This document shows positions 10,722 through 23,141 of a DNA stretch of 64,000 nt, in pieces (position 1 is the stretch's first letter; each line of letters starts with the position of its first letter). The translations under genes and the position numbers were made by a program. Source of the DNA: Linanthus parryae (lineage: Eukaryota; Streptophyta; Magnoliopsida; Ericales; Polemoniaceae); the NCBI GenBank assembly GCA_023055425.1, contig JALGPY010000010.1, positions 48,231,863 through 48,295,862 of the forward strand, given 5' to 3'. Below the pieces are notes generated by a model. The model was not told the origin of the DNA. It was given only the letters and a program-made list of their open reading frames with translations, and made no database searches.

Positions 10722-12710
10722 TCATGTCTGCAAATTATATTGCGTTACTTATCATACACTTGTCACACGTACCACTCATGTATTCCATAGACGGTATTGC
10801 ATCGCTTAGAGATATTACCTTAGCAGGTTGTGAAACGTTTGGTTTAACCTTCGAGGACGAAACTTTGTATAAGTGAGGAAGAATGAAATACCCTGTGATA
10901 AAAAGACAGATAATATGGACATTTTAAAGTAACGTGGGTAATTTAGTCATTTATATATTTATTTGGGATTGACTTTTGATTTCCTATATTATCATTTCTT
11001 AATCCTTAATTCGAGTCTTTCAAATAATATCTCAAATTCGCTCCAATTATTTCCTATTTAATTCCTTTATTTTGCTACCCCGATATTATTTGTAATTATA
11101 GTTAAGTTTTCATGATACCAAAAAAACCCTTTTTTTTGTAAAACTTATTCATGTTCCTAATCATAATTACCTAGTTAATTACCCGCAACCTACCCAATTA
11201 CTACCGCAATGAAATCACTCAGTTTTCTGAATTATCTCACAAATAATTATGTTTATTTTGGTGAACTGATGCCCATTACCTCTTATTAATGAGTCTGTTT
11301 ACCTCCCATTATTTTTATTAAAATCTAGTTCATTTCCCTATTTACTACCCCGTACTTAATTCATCCATTAATGCATGTTTCTTCTTCTTTATCGATAAAT
11401 ACCCATCCGTCATCTTCCTTACTCTCAACATCATTATCATTCTCTCTCTGTGTGTAAAATTATTCAGCCACCACCACCTTTATTCTTCACCAAATTCAAT
11501 GAACCAACCCTCATTTCCTCCCCCCCCCCCCCCATCTCACTGTTTCTCGTACCCGTTTCCCCGGCCGACCAGTAGCAGCAGTCGCATATTCAGCTGCTTG
11601 ATGTACACTGTACACTAACATCTCGCCCGTCACTTCTTCATTTATGCGAAGACTTATCATACGAATGATTCGTCCACTTCTAGGAGTTAATCTATCTAAC
11701 TTGCTATTTCGGTTCAAGGTAAGTTAATGTGCCAGGCATGGCGCACCCATCGTTCCTTTCGTGTCCTTCTTGTTTTATTTTGTTAAATTCATGATTCATT
11801 TCTTTTCCGTACTTTACATCGTCTCCATAACTTGTTTTACGTTGAAATGAATCAATTTTTCTTTAAAAAAAAATCTCCGCACATCACATGAAATTAAACT
11901 GTGAAATTAACGTAAAGTGGAAAGAAAGTTGTACGGGGAGTTGCATTACTTCTTATTTGCTTATGGATACGACCGTCATTTGGCTTGTTATTTAGCTCGT
12001 CGCAGTTATCCCCGAGTCGCTCCTAGTATTCACCTTTCTGGGCGCCAGAACCCTTAAGGGGGTGTCAACACTTAAGGTCAGGTTTCCAGGTTATGGGATA
12101 TTGAGTGGCTACTGTAACCCGTTACAACCAACTATAAAAGAGGATTTTTCGGACTTGGTGAACAAATTTAATTTTGGGAAATGAAATAAAATTTATGTTA
12201 AGCATTAATCGGGCCATAGTTAGAGTTTGAAATGTTGTCCCTGATACTTTTACATAAATGAAAGTGGACTAAAATGAATATTCTTCACCAAAATCCTTAC
12301 TTTTACATGGCTTTCGTTGCGAAATTCGTACATTTATTATATTAACTATTTTTTGTCAAAAACATGTCTCTTATTCTATTTACATGTTTGGGCGTTATCT
12401 GACTCAGGTTGTGCTGACTTTTGGAAATTTTGGTGTTATATTTTATTTTAACCCAACACAAGTTTAGAGGTTGGAGACGTGGACTTAGCAAGAACCGCGA
12501 CTCACCTAGATTTCAATCACTAGTTATTTACTTTAGAAATGTTTTACGTAATTTCTATCGTGTTAGAATAAGTTGGTAGCCATGTTTGAGGCTAGGGGGC
12601 ATATGTAATAAAGTATTGCATTTAATAACATTTGGAGTATCTTGCTTTTGATTACACTCTTGAGTGACACCCTCCCGAGTTTTCGGTGTGGTAATTTTGA
12701 GGGTGTTACA

Positions 12711-15392
12711 GGTGGTATCAGAGCGGGACTTTCCAAATGGGTTAAAATCCGTTAAGGTAACTTAATTTATAACTAGGTCAATAAATTTAAAATAAAATAT
12801 AAAATTAGAACAAGCCATTTATATGGGGGTAGCTTGGGTCTCTTACCTATCTTTACATGTTTGATTTCTAAACAGGGTCGTTAAGTGATCGATTTTAAAT
12901 ATTTTTATAGGGGTTTCTAGGAGCCATCCTTCTTGGTAAATGGAAAAGTTGTGGAGACCACCCTTAAATGAGTGGATACGACCATTCACCCTTCAAGTTT
13001 CAACTCGTGAGAGTCCATCGATAGGTTTTCTCTGTGGTGACATAGCTACGAATGTCGCTTTCGGGGGTATCTAAGGGCGAAGTGCTGAGATTTGATTGTT
13101 AAAAACTTTAAGCCTAATAGATGTAAGTAGGAGCGATAGGGTATATGAGTTGTGAAACCCTGGTTCATTTTTCATATAACTATGGAGTCTTAATGAGGAG
13201 TGCATGATATGTACGAGGTGCTTGTTATAATGATAATGTGGAATTCAGAGAAGGTCGTGAGGGTTTTGTTGGAATCATTTTGGATTGTTGAGGAGAGGCG
13301 TGCTTTTATAGTGGTTGAAGAGATTTCCCAACCACCCTCACCTTGGCTAATCTCCTTTGAGGTCAACTCGAAGATTCTTCGATACCTTTCATTCGTTACA
13401 ATTTTATACTGTTGGAACAATAGTACATATGGTAAAATATATGGGGCTTATGAGTTAATGATTTTCACGTGGGAGACTTTCCTAATTTTTCTTACTATGT
13501 AAATGGCTTGAGAGATCTTAATTATTTCATTATCTAAACAAAAAAATTGGGAGCATTGCTTGGAGTCTACTTACATAGGTATTTTCTGAGGTCCGGGATA
13601 TTATTTAAGTCGTGCATTTTTTTTGAGCTATATGATTGGTCACCTTAAACACTTCAAGTTTCATATAGTCTGGGAGGTACACCATGTGTCCTATGTCGGA
13701 TATAGTTCAACTTATAAATAGTGGTATAGACTTTCACAAGTGATGACTGGTGGATTGTGTTTTTCTTTTCTTATCAATGACTAGGTTGGTTCGTAGCCCG
13801 AGCGTTATGCGTAGTTGTAGGACTAGACATTTTATCGTGGTGACTTTGGTGTTTCGTGACTGATTTGTGGTCGTGTGTAGAGCGCAACCTCATAGTTCAA
13901 GAGCCAATTTGCGGTTAAACCCTCTCTTGTTTTTGGAGGAATAGTTTTCATAAGGATTTGCTAGATAGATCAATGTTCGTAGTTAGAGAGGAAATATCGT
14001 AACTTTGTAGACCGGTATGGTAGGACGAAAGTTACCGAGTTTATATACTATGAAGATTTGATGGTACACTCAGACTTTAATTGCAAGATGATTATGATTG
14101 GGCACTAGGACTGACATCTATCCCATGGTTTGATGTTTTCAATTTCTTATTTATTATTGATATAGTTTGGTGTTTTAATTTCGTAAAACTATTTAAGTCT
14201 TAACATATTTCTTGGAGTTTGTCAATCTATAATGTTTTTCCAAGTACGCGCCGCTGGATTTTGGGATGGTGGGACGATTTTTCTTAAGTAGATGCTTGTA
14301 GGAAAATAAAGAGAATGGGCGGCTCACTTTGGTGACATTGAAGATCGAGGGTCAGCGGCTAAGTGCCAGCGTGTAAGAAGAACTGGGTTACCTTGGAGTC
14401 TGGTTTTCTATCTCTCAAACTATGTACTTTGCTACATAAGGCGCTTGGCATCACTGGGATGTTAATATTTACCTTGAATGTTTATTTTTGGAGTTTTATT
14501 ACTTAGCTATTGTTTGAGGAACGTGATAGTTTTTCAATAACACGTTGTCTTTGGAATTACGTAACTCGTTGGGTTCATTAAACGTACTATAGTGCCTTGG
14601 TGATATTGTACTGTTTCATATTGGATTTGTTTAGTTGCGACTTTGGGATACTTCCTGTTACTGTGGTATTGGCTTCACGCTCAATCAAGCAAGTTTTGGG
14701 CGTACTCTAGCTGACTTTTGTGAAGTCTCAAACTTTTTTGTTATTTATACAGTTTCGTTGTTGAATTTTCTGATTTGGAGTCTTGTATTTTTAGGGACAC
14801 TTATCTCGAGGACAGTGTTACCTAGTTTTTCTTTGGTTGTGGATTTGAGTGCTCTATCGCATGAAGTTTTAAAAAATTTAATGTCATGCTGGAAGTATGG
14901 ACAACACTTCTCTTTGCTCTCTTTTAGTCATGTATTGTCTAACTTTTGAATGATAGAGCGAGTTTTAATATTAACATTTTCATATATTGCTGAAGGCTAA
15001 AGCGTATTGGACTCAAAATATTAGGTATAAGGTAAGGATGACTCATCCTATTGTAACCCATGAAGAGAATGTAACCCCATGAAGATAATATATTGCGAGG
15101 TTTTTCTTACCTTGCTAGGCCGATTACCTACCTGGCGAAGAAGACGGTGACGTACCAGTGGAGAGAAGGTTGTGTAGGAGTATTCCAAACCTTATTGGCG
15201 GAAGTTGATACCTAAGTTTACAAGGTCGTATGGTGCTCTGGGGAGGATCGTAGAATTGCAAACCATCTAGACCAACCATCAAATTAGAGTGAGTGCGTGA
15301 AGAACACACAAAAAGAGAAGTATTAATATATGCATCTATTTAGTAAGCAGTAATCAAGTTTCGGGGACGTCAATCCTTTAAGGGAGAGAGGA
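12711..15392 (+). pseudogene. Gypsy-D interior with pol remnants
   Basis: No frame longer than about 100 codons, and none of the longest frames looks like gag or pol. Near 15189-15256 the plus strand reads RKLIPKFTRSYGALGRIVEL, which matches the post-integrase end of gypsy Pol (family form KLxPRFIGPYEILxRIGEVAYEL). Just after it is a relic of the HQIRVHEVFHVS-type tail. The segment ends with ttcggggacgtcaatccttt and aagggagagagga, a typical gypsy end plus polypurine tract. The rest is decayed past recognition by eye. Confidence 0.6.
12713..12724 (+). promoter_or_regulatory. Primer binding site of Gypsy-D
   Basis: TGGTATCAGAGC, the complement of the 3' end of plant initiator Met tRNA, lies two bases after the LTR end. 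It primes minus-strand cDNA synthesis. The same site is used by Gypsy-I and Sire-A. Confidence 0.9.
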
Positions 15393-17418
15393 TGAAACCC
15401 TTCGAATTTTCATACCATATCGTTACCATGCCCATCATGTTAGTATCTCATTAACATTTCATTTAGTACGACATCTATGCAAATTGTATTGCGTTACTTT
15501 TCATAAACTTTTCATACGTACCACTCATGTATTCCATAGACGGTCTTGCATCACTTAGAGACCTTACCTTAGCAGGTTGTGAAACTCTTTATAAGTGGGG
15601 AAGAATGAAATACCCCGTGTTAAAAAAAAGGATAATATAAACATTTTAAACTAACATGGTAATTTAGTCATTTATATATTTCTTTTGGATTGACTTTTGA
15701 ATTCCAATATTATCATTTCTTAATCTTTAATTCGAGTCTTTCAAATAATATCTCAAATTGTTACTCCAATTATTTCCAAATTAATTCTTTTATTTTGCTA
15801 CCCCGATATTATTCGTAATTATAGTTAAGTATTCATGATACCTAAAGCAAATTTTTTTTTCCGTAAAATTTATTCATTTTTCTAATCATAATTACCCAGT
15901 TAATTACCCGCAACCTACCCAATTACTACCGGCAATGATATAACTCGGTTTTCTGAATTATGTCACAAATAAGTTTGTTTATTTTCGATAACTGATGCCC
16001 ACTACCTCTTATTAACTAGTCAGTTTACCTCCATTAATTTTACTAAAATATAGTACATTTCCCTATTTACTACCCCGTTACTTAATCCCTCCATTAATGT
16101 ATGTTTCTTCTCCTTTTTTGATAAATACCCATCCGTCATCTTCCTTAATCTCAACATCATCATCATTCTCTCTCTCTCTCTGTGTGTAAAATTATCCAGC
16201 GACCACCACCTTTATTCTTCACCAAATCTAATGAACCAACCCTCATTCCCCCCCCCCCCCCCCGTCTCACTGTTGCTCGTACTAGTTGCCTCGGCCGACC
16301 AGTATCAGCCCAGTAGCAGCAGCCACAATTCGAGCTGCTAGCCGTACGCTGTACACTAACATCTCGCCCATCACTTCTACATTTCTTCGAAGACTTCTCA
16401 GACGAAGGATTCGTCCACTTCTAAGGAGGTTATCTATCTAGCTTGTTATTTCAGTTCAAGGTAAGTTAATGTGTCAGGCCTAGCGCACCCTTCGTTCCTT
16501 TCGTGTCCATCTTGTTGTATTTTGTTAAAATCATGATTCATCTCTTTTTAGTACTTTACATCGTCTCCATAACTTATTTTATTTAGAAACATCACATGAA
16601 ATTAAAATGTGTAATTAACGTAAAGTGGAGATACGATTGTACGGGGAGTTCGAATACTTCTTATTTTCTTATGGATACGGTCGTCATTTGCCTTATTATT
16701 GAGCTTGGTCACAGTTATCTCTGAGTCGCTCCTAGTACTCACATTTATGGGTGCAAGAACCCTTAAGGGGGTGTCGACACTTAAGTTCTAGGTTGCCAGG
16801 TTATGGGATATTGAATGGCTATTGTACCCCGTTACAACCAACTATAAAAAAATATTTTTCTGCCTTGGTGAACAAATTGAATGTTGGGAAATGAAATACA
16901 ATTTATGTTAAGCTCGAGTCGGGCCATGGATAGAGTTTGAAATGTTATCCCTGTTACTTTTGCATAAATGAAAATGTACGAAAATGAATATTTTTCACCA
17001 GACTCCTTACTTTTACATGGCTTTCATTGCAAAATTCGTACGTTTATTTTATTAACTATTTTTTATCATAAACATGTCTCTTACTCTATTTACATGCTTG
17101 GGCGTTATCTTACTCAGTTTTTGCTGACTTTTAGAAACTACAGTGTCATATTTTGTTTTAACCCAACACAGGTTTAGAGTTGAGGCATGAACTTGGCGGG
17201 TACCGAGACTCACCTAGATTTGAATCACTAGTTCTTTACTTTAAAAATGTTCAATGTAATTCCTATCGTGTTAGAATAATTTGGTAGCCGTGTTTGAGGC
17301 TTGGGGGCCATTGTAATTAAGTATTGGATTTAAAAACATTTGGATTATCTTGCTTTTGATTACACTCTTGAGTGACACCCTCCCGGGTTTCTAGTGTGGT
17401 AATGCTGAGGGTGTTACA
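15393..17418 (+). mobile_element. 3' LTR of Gypsy-D
   Basis: It runs from TGAAACCCTTCGAATTTTC to GAGGGTGTTACA, about 2026 bp, and is followed by TATTA. It is closely similar to the 5' LTR pieces, including an internal LTR-like start at 15606 (TGAAATACCCC). The preceding purine tract aagggagagagga defines its start. Relative to the 5' LTR it lacks about 25 bases around the internal ttcgaggacgaa motif. Confidence 0.8.
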
Positions 17419-17470
17419 TATTACATCACCAAAATAAAAAAATAAACTACATAAAATAAAACCCCATATT

Positions 17471-17485
17471 CTCTCCCCCTTTTTG
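17471..17485 (-). promoter_or_regulatory. Upstream polypurine tract of Sire-A
   Basis: The minus strand reads AAAAAGGGGGAGAG between ORF3 and the Gypsy-D insertion. It resembles the terminal tract at 6468-6477 and would be a second plus-strand priming site. Confidence 0.6.
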
Positions 17486-17622
17486 ACTTTCATCAAAAGA
17501 GTTTGAGGAAATGTAGGACATTGTTCAGAGTGTTTTAAAATAAAACTTAAAAACTTAAACAAAATTTGAAAACTCCAAGGCTTTGAGATAGAAGAAAGAA
17601 ATAGATAGAAAGAAGAAGGGGT

Positions 17623-19344
17623 TCAAGGCTTTGAGACTCCGTCTTCTGCTTCAGCATCCTTCTTAAATTTATTCTTCCCTCCTTTGGCCTTTATATTTAT
17701 CTCGTCCTTTTCCTTGGCTGTCTCAACTTCTTCTTGTTCCTCCCTTGCTGATTCCTCATCACCTGAAGCTTCTTCATCACCAGTATCCTCTTCATTATCA
17801 GTAGCTTCATCACCACTTGATTCAAACAACTCCTTTGAGGGAACAACTTCTGGTACATTTTTTTTCTTTCTCTGCTTAGCTGCTTCTCCAATGACCATAT
17901 CTGAATCAATGCTTTCTACATCCCCACTCTTAGCAAATGGTACTTTCTCCAGATTCATCCCGTTGATGATCATATCCCGATTTTCTTCCATAGAAGGCAT
18001 CATAGTCTCAAACTTCTTAACTTCCTTGCATAATTCAAACTGACCCTGCCTTAGGTCCTCAAGTCCATCTTCCAGATAGTCTATCCTATCTATGATCTGA
18101 GAAAGTCCAGGTTGGTTGAAGCTTTGGATGTGGTTACAACTATTGGTTTGATGAAATTATCCTCTTTAAGCTCATCAGGAGATAGTTCAGAATAGAACTT
18201 CCATCTCCCCTTTTCAGTTTGCACTACTCCAATCCTATGGAGAGAATTCTCATCAACTAATCAAAAACCACTTGTTATCTTTTCCTCCTCCTTCACATGT
18301 ACTTCAAAATTCTCAAATAATAGAGGTAACAAGTTTGCATACGGTAAAAATTGGTTTCTCATCCTAGTGGAATAATAAACCATGTTTTCGATCACCACAC
18401 TAGGCAGATCAATGTCAAATCCTGGACATATCAGATAAATCAAGATCAGCACCCTATCAGTAACCAATTCCTTAGAATGCTCTCTTGGGACTATTCGTCT
18501 CATTATAATGGAGAATAAGATGTTAGCCTCACAATTTAACACATATTGTGTTAATTGTTTTGATCCAGATGGAGTACCCTCTTGAAAGAATTCAGATTTG
18601 GATTTCTCTAAACACTCCTTCCTGTCAGGGTGTTTATCAAACCCTATACTTCCTTGAAATTCCTAAAACTTTGGGAAAAGTTCTATGATGAAGTCTCATG
18701 TAAACACCAGCCACCCTAGAAGTTAAAACATAACTATCACCCTCCTCTTGCTCAATATTCAGATAAAATAGTCTGGTTAACCTAGGTTATGCCACAGAAT
18801 TAGGGCTTATCATCTTCCAAATATACGAACCTCTAAGCTTTCTAATGCGGTTTAAATCCAATTTTTCGAACAAATCTAGAAATCATACTGCAATATGCTA
18901 CCTTAGTAGAAGCATAACCATCCATCAAATACTCTTAACTTAAGAACTTATAAACTAAGAATCAGGCAGTAAATTCTTACCATAGCTAGAAACCCCTTTG
19001 CCCTTAGTATTCACGGCTCTATGCTGACCCTTGTCTTCTTCTCTTGTGTATGATCACCCTGTTTTCTTCTTCTGACTTCTTCTTCTTCTTTTCATCCTAT
19101 TTCTTCTTGCTGCCTCCCCGATCCTTATTTCTTTCTCCCTGTTCCTTCCCAGAACCAGATCCTATTTCCTTCAAATCCTTCTCCTTTCGGATCTTCTTTG
19201 CTAGAGGATAAGACTCTTGTATGCTTGTAGTTTTCTCAGAATATGAGTCTGATGTTCTGATTTCTGCCTTTCTATTTGCCCTTAACTTCTTCTGCATTGA
19301 TGAACCTTGACTCTGCTGCTGAATCCTTTGTGTCTTCGCTTCAT
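17623..19344 (-). pseudogene. Third ORF of Sire-A (after pol), broken
   Basis: Lies between RNase H and the 3' LTR, in the same strand as pol, where Sireviruses carry their envelope-like gene. The inferred ATG is at 19342-19344, just after a telo-box leader. The amino end is basic and serine-rich (RIQQQSQG...RANRKAEIRTSDS). The middle (18261-18542) reads LNCEANILFSIIMRRIVPRE, then DIDLPSVVIENM and LPYANLLPLLFE. The carboxyl end (17623-18003) is acidic with a lysine-rich close. The middle resembles the putative plant transposon protein domain found in Athila-type ORFs. I see no clear membrane segment, so an envelope role is not supported. At least two frameshifts break it. The Sire-B copy is at 46964-48735. 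Confidence 0.7.
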
Positions 19345-19793
19345 TGGGGTTTAGGGTTTGAAGAGATATAGAGAGATTGGAGAGAGAGAGAGAGAGAGAG
19401 GTACCGAGATAAATATTGAAAGAGATAGAAGAGAATATCTGAAGTGATTTGCTTTGAATTAGGAAAAGAGTTTAAACTTAGAATAAAAAATGTCCCTATT
19501 GAAAGTTATCTAAAATGACCACAAACGGATTATTTAGGATATTTTAAAAATCTCTGAACAATACAATATTATGCAAATATCTATTAAGATAATGCCACAT
19601 ATTATTTGACCCAATTTTTGAATAAATTAGCAAACTTATTCTCCAAAGCTTTGAGTAGAGGTCCAAAGTTTTGGTGAACTGCATAACAATCAGAAATTTT
19701 CAAAACTTTGAAAAACACTTCCAAGGCTGAGGTATATATTTTTCAAGGCTTTGATAATTTCACCCAAACAACACATATGATTCTAATAATACC

Positions 19794-21868
19794 TTAAACC
19801 AATGTATCCTTGTTTAGCATGCCCAGTTCCAGCCTTAGAGCTGCAAACCTCTCATCTGGCAATGGTTTGGTGAAAATATTAGCAACGTGCATAGCAGTAG
19901 ATAAAAAAGATAAAGACACGTCACCTTTATCCACATGATCTCTTATGAAATGGTGTCTTAGATCAATGTGTTTAGTTTTGGAGTGTTGCACATGATTCTT
20001 TGTGAATTAAATGGCACTAGTGTTGTCACATTTGATAGGCACTTCTCTGAATTCATAGCCAATGTCTATCATCTGTTGAGAAATCCACAACACTTATGAG
20101 CAACAAGATCCAGCTACTATGTATTCAGCTTCTGCAGTTGACAATGCTACTGAGTTTTGCTTCTTGAATGCCACTTATTAGTGATGAGCCAAGGAATTGG
20201 CAACACCCTGAAGTGCACTTCCTGTCAACTTTGTATCCTGCAAAGTCTGCATCTGAATAACCACTCATAGAGAAATTAAACCTTTTTGGATACCAAAACC
20301 CCAAGTCTTTGGTACCACTCAGATATCTAAAACTTCTTTTGACAGCAACTAAGTGACAATTCTTAGGGGTCAACTTTAAATCTTGCACACATACAGACAC
20401 TAAAAATCATATTTGACCTACTAGCAGTAAATAAAATAGTGAAATAATCATGCATCTGTATTCCTTTTGATTTACACTCTTACCATTTGTATATTTGTCT
20501 AAGGATAATGAAGAACTCATGGGAGTCTTGGATACCTTGGACTGAGACATGTTATACTTATTCGGCAAGTCTTTGGTATATTTGCCTTGATGCACAAAAA
20601 TACATTTCTTCATTTGATGTACATAAAGTCGAAGAAAGAAATTTAATTCTCCCATCAAGCTCATCTTAAACTCCTTGCACATAATACTAGGAAACTCTTT
20701 TAACGGAGCATCATTAATAGCATCAAACCATATATCATCAACATAAAGTTGTACTACTAGGAGAACTTTTTCACGAGTCTTAATGAAAAGAGTTTTTTCT
20801 ACTAGGCCTCTCCTAAAATTATTTTCAAGAAAATTTCTAGAAAGTCTGTCATACCAAGCCCTTGGTGCTTGTTTGAGGCCATAGAGAGCTTTGTCAAGTT
20901 TGTAAACATGATCAAAAATTATCATCTTCAAAACCAGGAGGTTGAGAAACATATACTTCTCTTGTAATTAGCCATTTAAGAAAGCACACTTGACATCCAT
21001 TTGTTAAACCTTTATGTGTTTGTAAGATGCAAATGCAAGAAGTATTCCAATAGCTTCTAACCTGGAAGCAGGAGAAAATGACTCCTCATAATGAATACCT
21101 TCTTCTTGATTATACCTTTGTGCCACAAGTTTGGCTTTGTTCCTGACAACCATACCATTCTCATCAAGCTTATTTCTAGAACCCACCCGGTTCCAATTAC
21201 TGACTGAGTCTTTGGCCTAGGAACCAAGTTCCATACCCTGTTGTTCTTAAATTCCTCCAGCTCACTCTACATTGAAATGATCCAATCTTCTTCTTGTAAT
21301 GCCTCCTTTGCGTTCTTAGGTTACACAGTGATACAAATGCATTGAAGGCATACAAGCTCTTCAACTGTCCGCTGGTCTGTGTACCAGAGTTTGGATCTGA
21401 GATGATATTCTCTGCTAGATGAAATGAAAGATTTATGGATTCCATCTTTTCAGACTGAGGTTCTGGATGTTCTTCAAAGCTTTGAGATGCTGAAGTACTG
21501 ACTGGAGCACTTTGTGATCTGTGAAGACCAGTCTCAATGATTTGAAGGTTTTTGTCAAAAATTTGTTCAAAGGTTTGAGATCTTCTTGGTTGTTCATGCA
21601 GGTTAGTTTTACTGCTTTTCTCTTTCCCAATATCATCATCTGCTTCATACTTATTTAAATTCATATTTCCAAACCCTTTACTCAAGGAACCATCATTGCT
21701 TTCATCAAAAATCACATGAATGCTCTTCTCTACAACTGTGGTTCTTTTATTGAAAACTCTATGCTTTGCTAGATTGAGAATAACCAAGAAATATACATTC
21801 ATCAATTGTAGCATCAAATTTATCGAGATTATTCTTGCCATTATTTTAGGCATAACAGGTACAACCAA
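19794..21868 (-). pseudogene. Sire-A pol, 3' half: integrase end, RT, RNase H
   Basis: Downstream half of copia Pol. Reading leftward, 21868-21197 is the integrase tail and linker. 21186-21004 starts RT with KLDENGMVVRNKAKLVAQRY. 20952-20407 carries KLDKALYGLKQAPRAWYDRL and the catalytic YVDD near 20735. 20400-19794 is RNase H, with GYSDADFAGYKVDRK and the closing HSKTKHIDLRHHFIRDH. RT copies the RNA into cDNA and RNase H removes the template. The frame is broken at about six places and the RT/RNase H join has lost bases. The upstream half continues at 26692 on the other side of the LINE. Confidence 0.85.
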
Positions 21869-21880
21869 AAGGTTTAAATA
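21868..21880. repeat. Left target duplication of the LINE
   Basis: AAAGGTTTAAATA here is matched by AAAGGTTTAAAATA at 26678-26691 on the far side of the LINE, one base longer. Variable-length duplications of this size are typical of target-primed reverse transcription. Removing the LINE and one copy restores the Sire-A integrase peptide YFKPFGC. Confidence 0.85.
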
Positions 21881-21998
21881 GAGGAAAATAGCTCCGGAAA
21901 GTCCGAGAAGAACGGGGCGCTAGGGTTTTGAGTTTTTGAATAGCCATTTAGTCTTTCTTTACGGCAGCGACTGTAGAAGTTTCTCCGACGTATGGCGA

Positions 21999-23117
21999 TG
22001 GGTTCATGAACTCCACTGGACTTGGGTATGCTCTCACTCGAAGACGAAGAAGTCGAGGTGTTCGAAAAAGAGTACAGTATGGCTGCGATCAAAGGTAGGG
22101 GATCGTGCTTGATTGGTAAGTTCCTACTCCCAATTAGGTTTAATATATGGGAGAAGAAATTATTGTTCAAGAAGATTTGGCCCAAGGGTGAAGAGGTCAG
22201 TATCCACGAGTTAATTTGGATTTCACCAAGCCGTTACGAGGAGGACGCTATATTGAAGTGTTGTGGAAAAAAAATTTGGCTTGACTAAAAGTACGAAAGG
22301 ATTCCTTGTTTATGTCAATGGTGTGAGAAGATTGATCATCACGGAGAAGATTGTTTGGCAAGAACTAATATTGAGAAAGTGCAGAATCAACCCGGAATTG
22401 GGGATTGGTTACTTTATAGACCACCTCCTAACAATGCTTGTTTGATGCTTTCATAGAAGAAGTTGATGCTACGGGGATAATACTAATGATGCTTAGACAG
22501 AAACCCCAGCTGACGCCATTGTTGATGATGAAATGGCCTCTAGTGCTGGGTCGGAGCATAGCAAATCTGGTGAAGGAAGCCAATCGGCTCGTTCAGAGAA
22601 GTCCCTGGACATGGACACACTCAACATCATCGGTAATCCACTAGCACAAAAAACATAAAATCGGCGATTCTCGGCTGAAGACAAAGGCAAGGGGATCAAT
22701 ACAACCCTTAACCCAACAGCTACGAGTGGGAAACAAAAAGTTAGCAAACTGAATTTCGTTCCAAACCCGAACAAAAAAGTCCAGAATAAATTGCCTGATA
22801 TGGGCAGAGCCACTGGGTTTTCAAGTGGAAGTCAAATGACTTTGGTCGGGGGCCAAGGAAGAGGTTAACAGAGTGGTCATGGAGGAAGAGGTGGTTCAAG
22901 AGGTGGAGGAACGGTGAAGGGTACTGCAGCTGGTCAAGGGAATAATCACTCCATTTGGACCAACATTCAGGCAACTCACATGGCTCACACAAATCCAAGG
23001 ATCAACAGTAAAGAGGAGGGTGGCGTTTCTACCAAGCCTAATCCTCAGGTTTTTGCGTTGCGGATTCCGACTCAAGAAGGGGGAGCCTTAAAAATCCCCA
23101 TCATCTATATTGGCTGA
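21999..23117 (+). pseudogene. LINE ORF1 (nucleic-acid binding), broken
   Basis: First ORF of the LINE, in pieces. The amino part reads LEDEEVEVFEKEYSMAAIKG, then SCLIGKFL and IWPKGEEVSIHELIWI. This is the acidic start and body of the DUF4283-type domain common in plant LINE ORF1 proteins. A frameshift follows near 22262, where the next frame overlaps. The tail (about 22850-23000) is rich in glycine and arginine (GRGGSRGGG), as expected of an RNA-binding end. I do not see an intact zinc knuckle. Confidence 0.65.
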
Positions 23118-23141
23118 GGATGTTTCACAGCCAAGCCAGTC

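Larger units (their letters stand above)
6647..12710 (+). mobile_element. 5' LTR of Gypsy-D, interrupted
   Basis: Two pieces, 6647-6729 and 10722-12710, together match the 3' LTR at 15393-17418. The join is exact apart from the TCATG duplicated by LTR-E. Within it, at 10884, there is a second LTR-like start (TGAAATACCC) preceded by cgaggacgaaac and a purine tract, which is the usual 3' end of a gypsy coding region. The LTR ends GAGGGTGTTACA at 12710. A poly-C run near 11521 is shared with the other LTR near 16248. Confidence 0.75.
6647..17418 (+). mobile_element. Gypsy-D: Ty3/gypsy element with long LTRs
   Basis: A plus-strand gypsy element inserted in the pre-LTR region of Sire-A. The five-base target TATTA occurs at 6642-6646 and again at 17419-17423. 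The 5' LTR (6647-12710) is opened by LTR-E, the PBS is at 12713, the 2.7 kb interior holds only wrecked pol remnants, and the 3' LTR is 15393-17418. The ends are CGAAACCC (left, first base changed from T) and GGGTGTTACA (right). The LTR motifs resemble Tekay/Del-type chromoviruses. The short interior suggests a non-autonomous or heavily deleted derivative. Confidence 0.8.

Noticed and set aside
13190..13502. ORFs of 76 and 100 codons on opposite strands in Gypsy-D
   Set aside because: They overlap each other and match no gag or pol motif that I can see.
17684..18043. Plus-strand ORF of 119 codons, serine-rich
   Set aside because: It is the exact antisense of the acidic Sire-A ORF3 tail; acidic and lysine codons read backwards give Ser/Phe-rich peptide.
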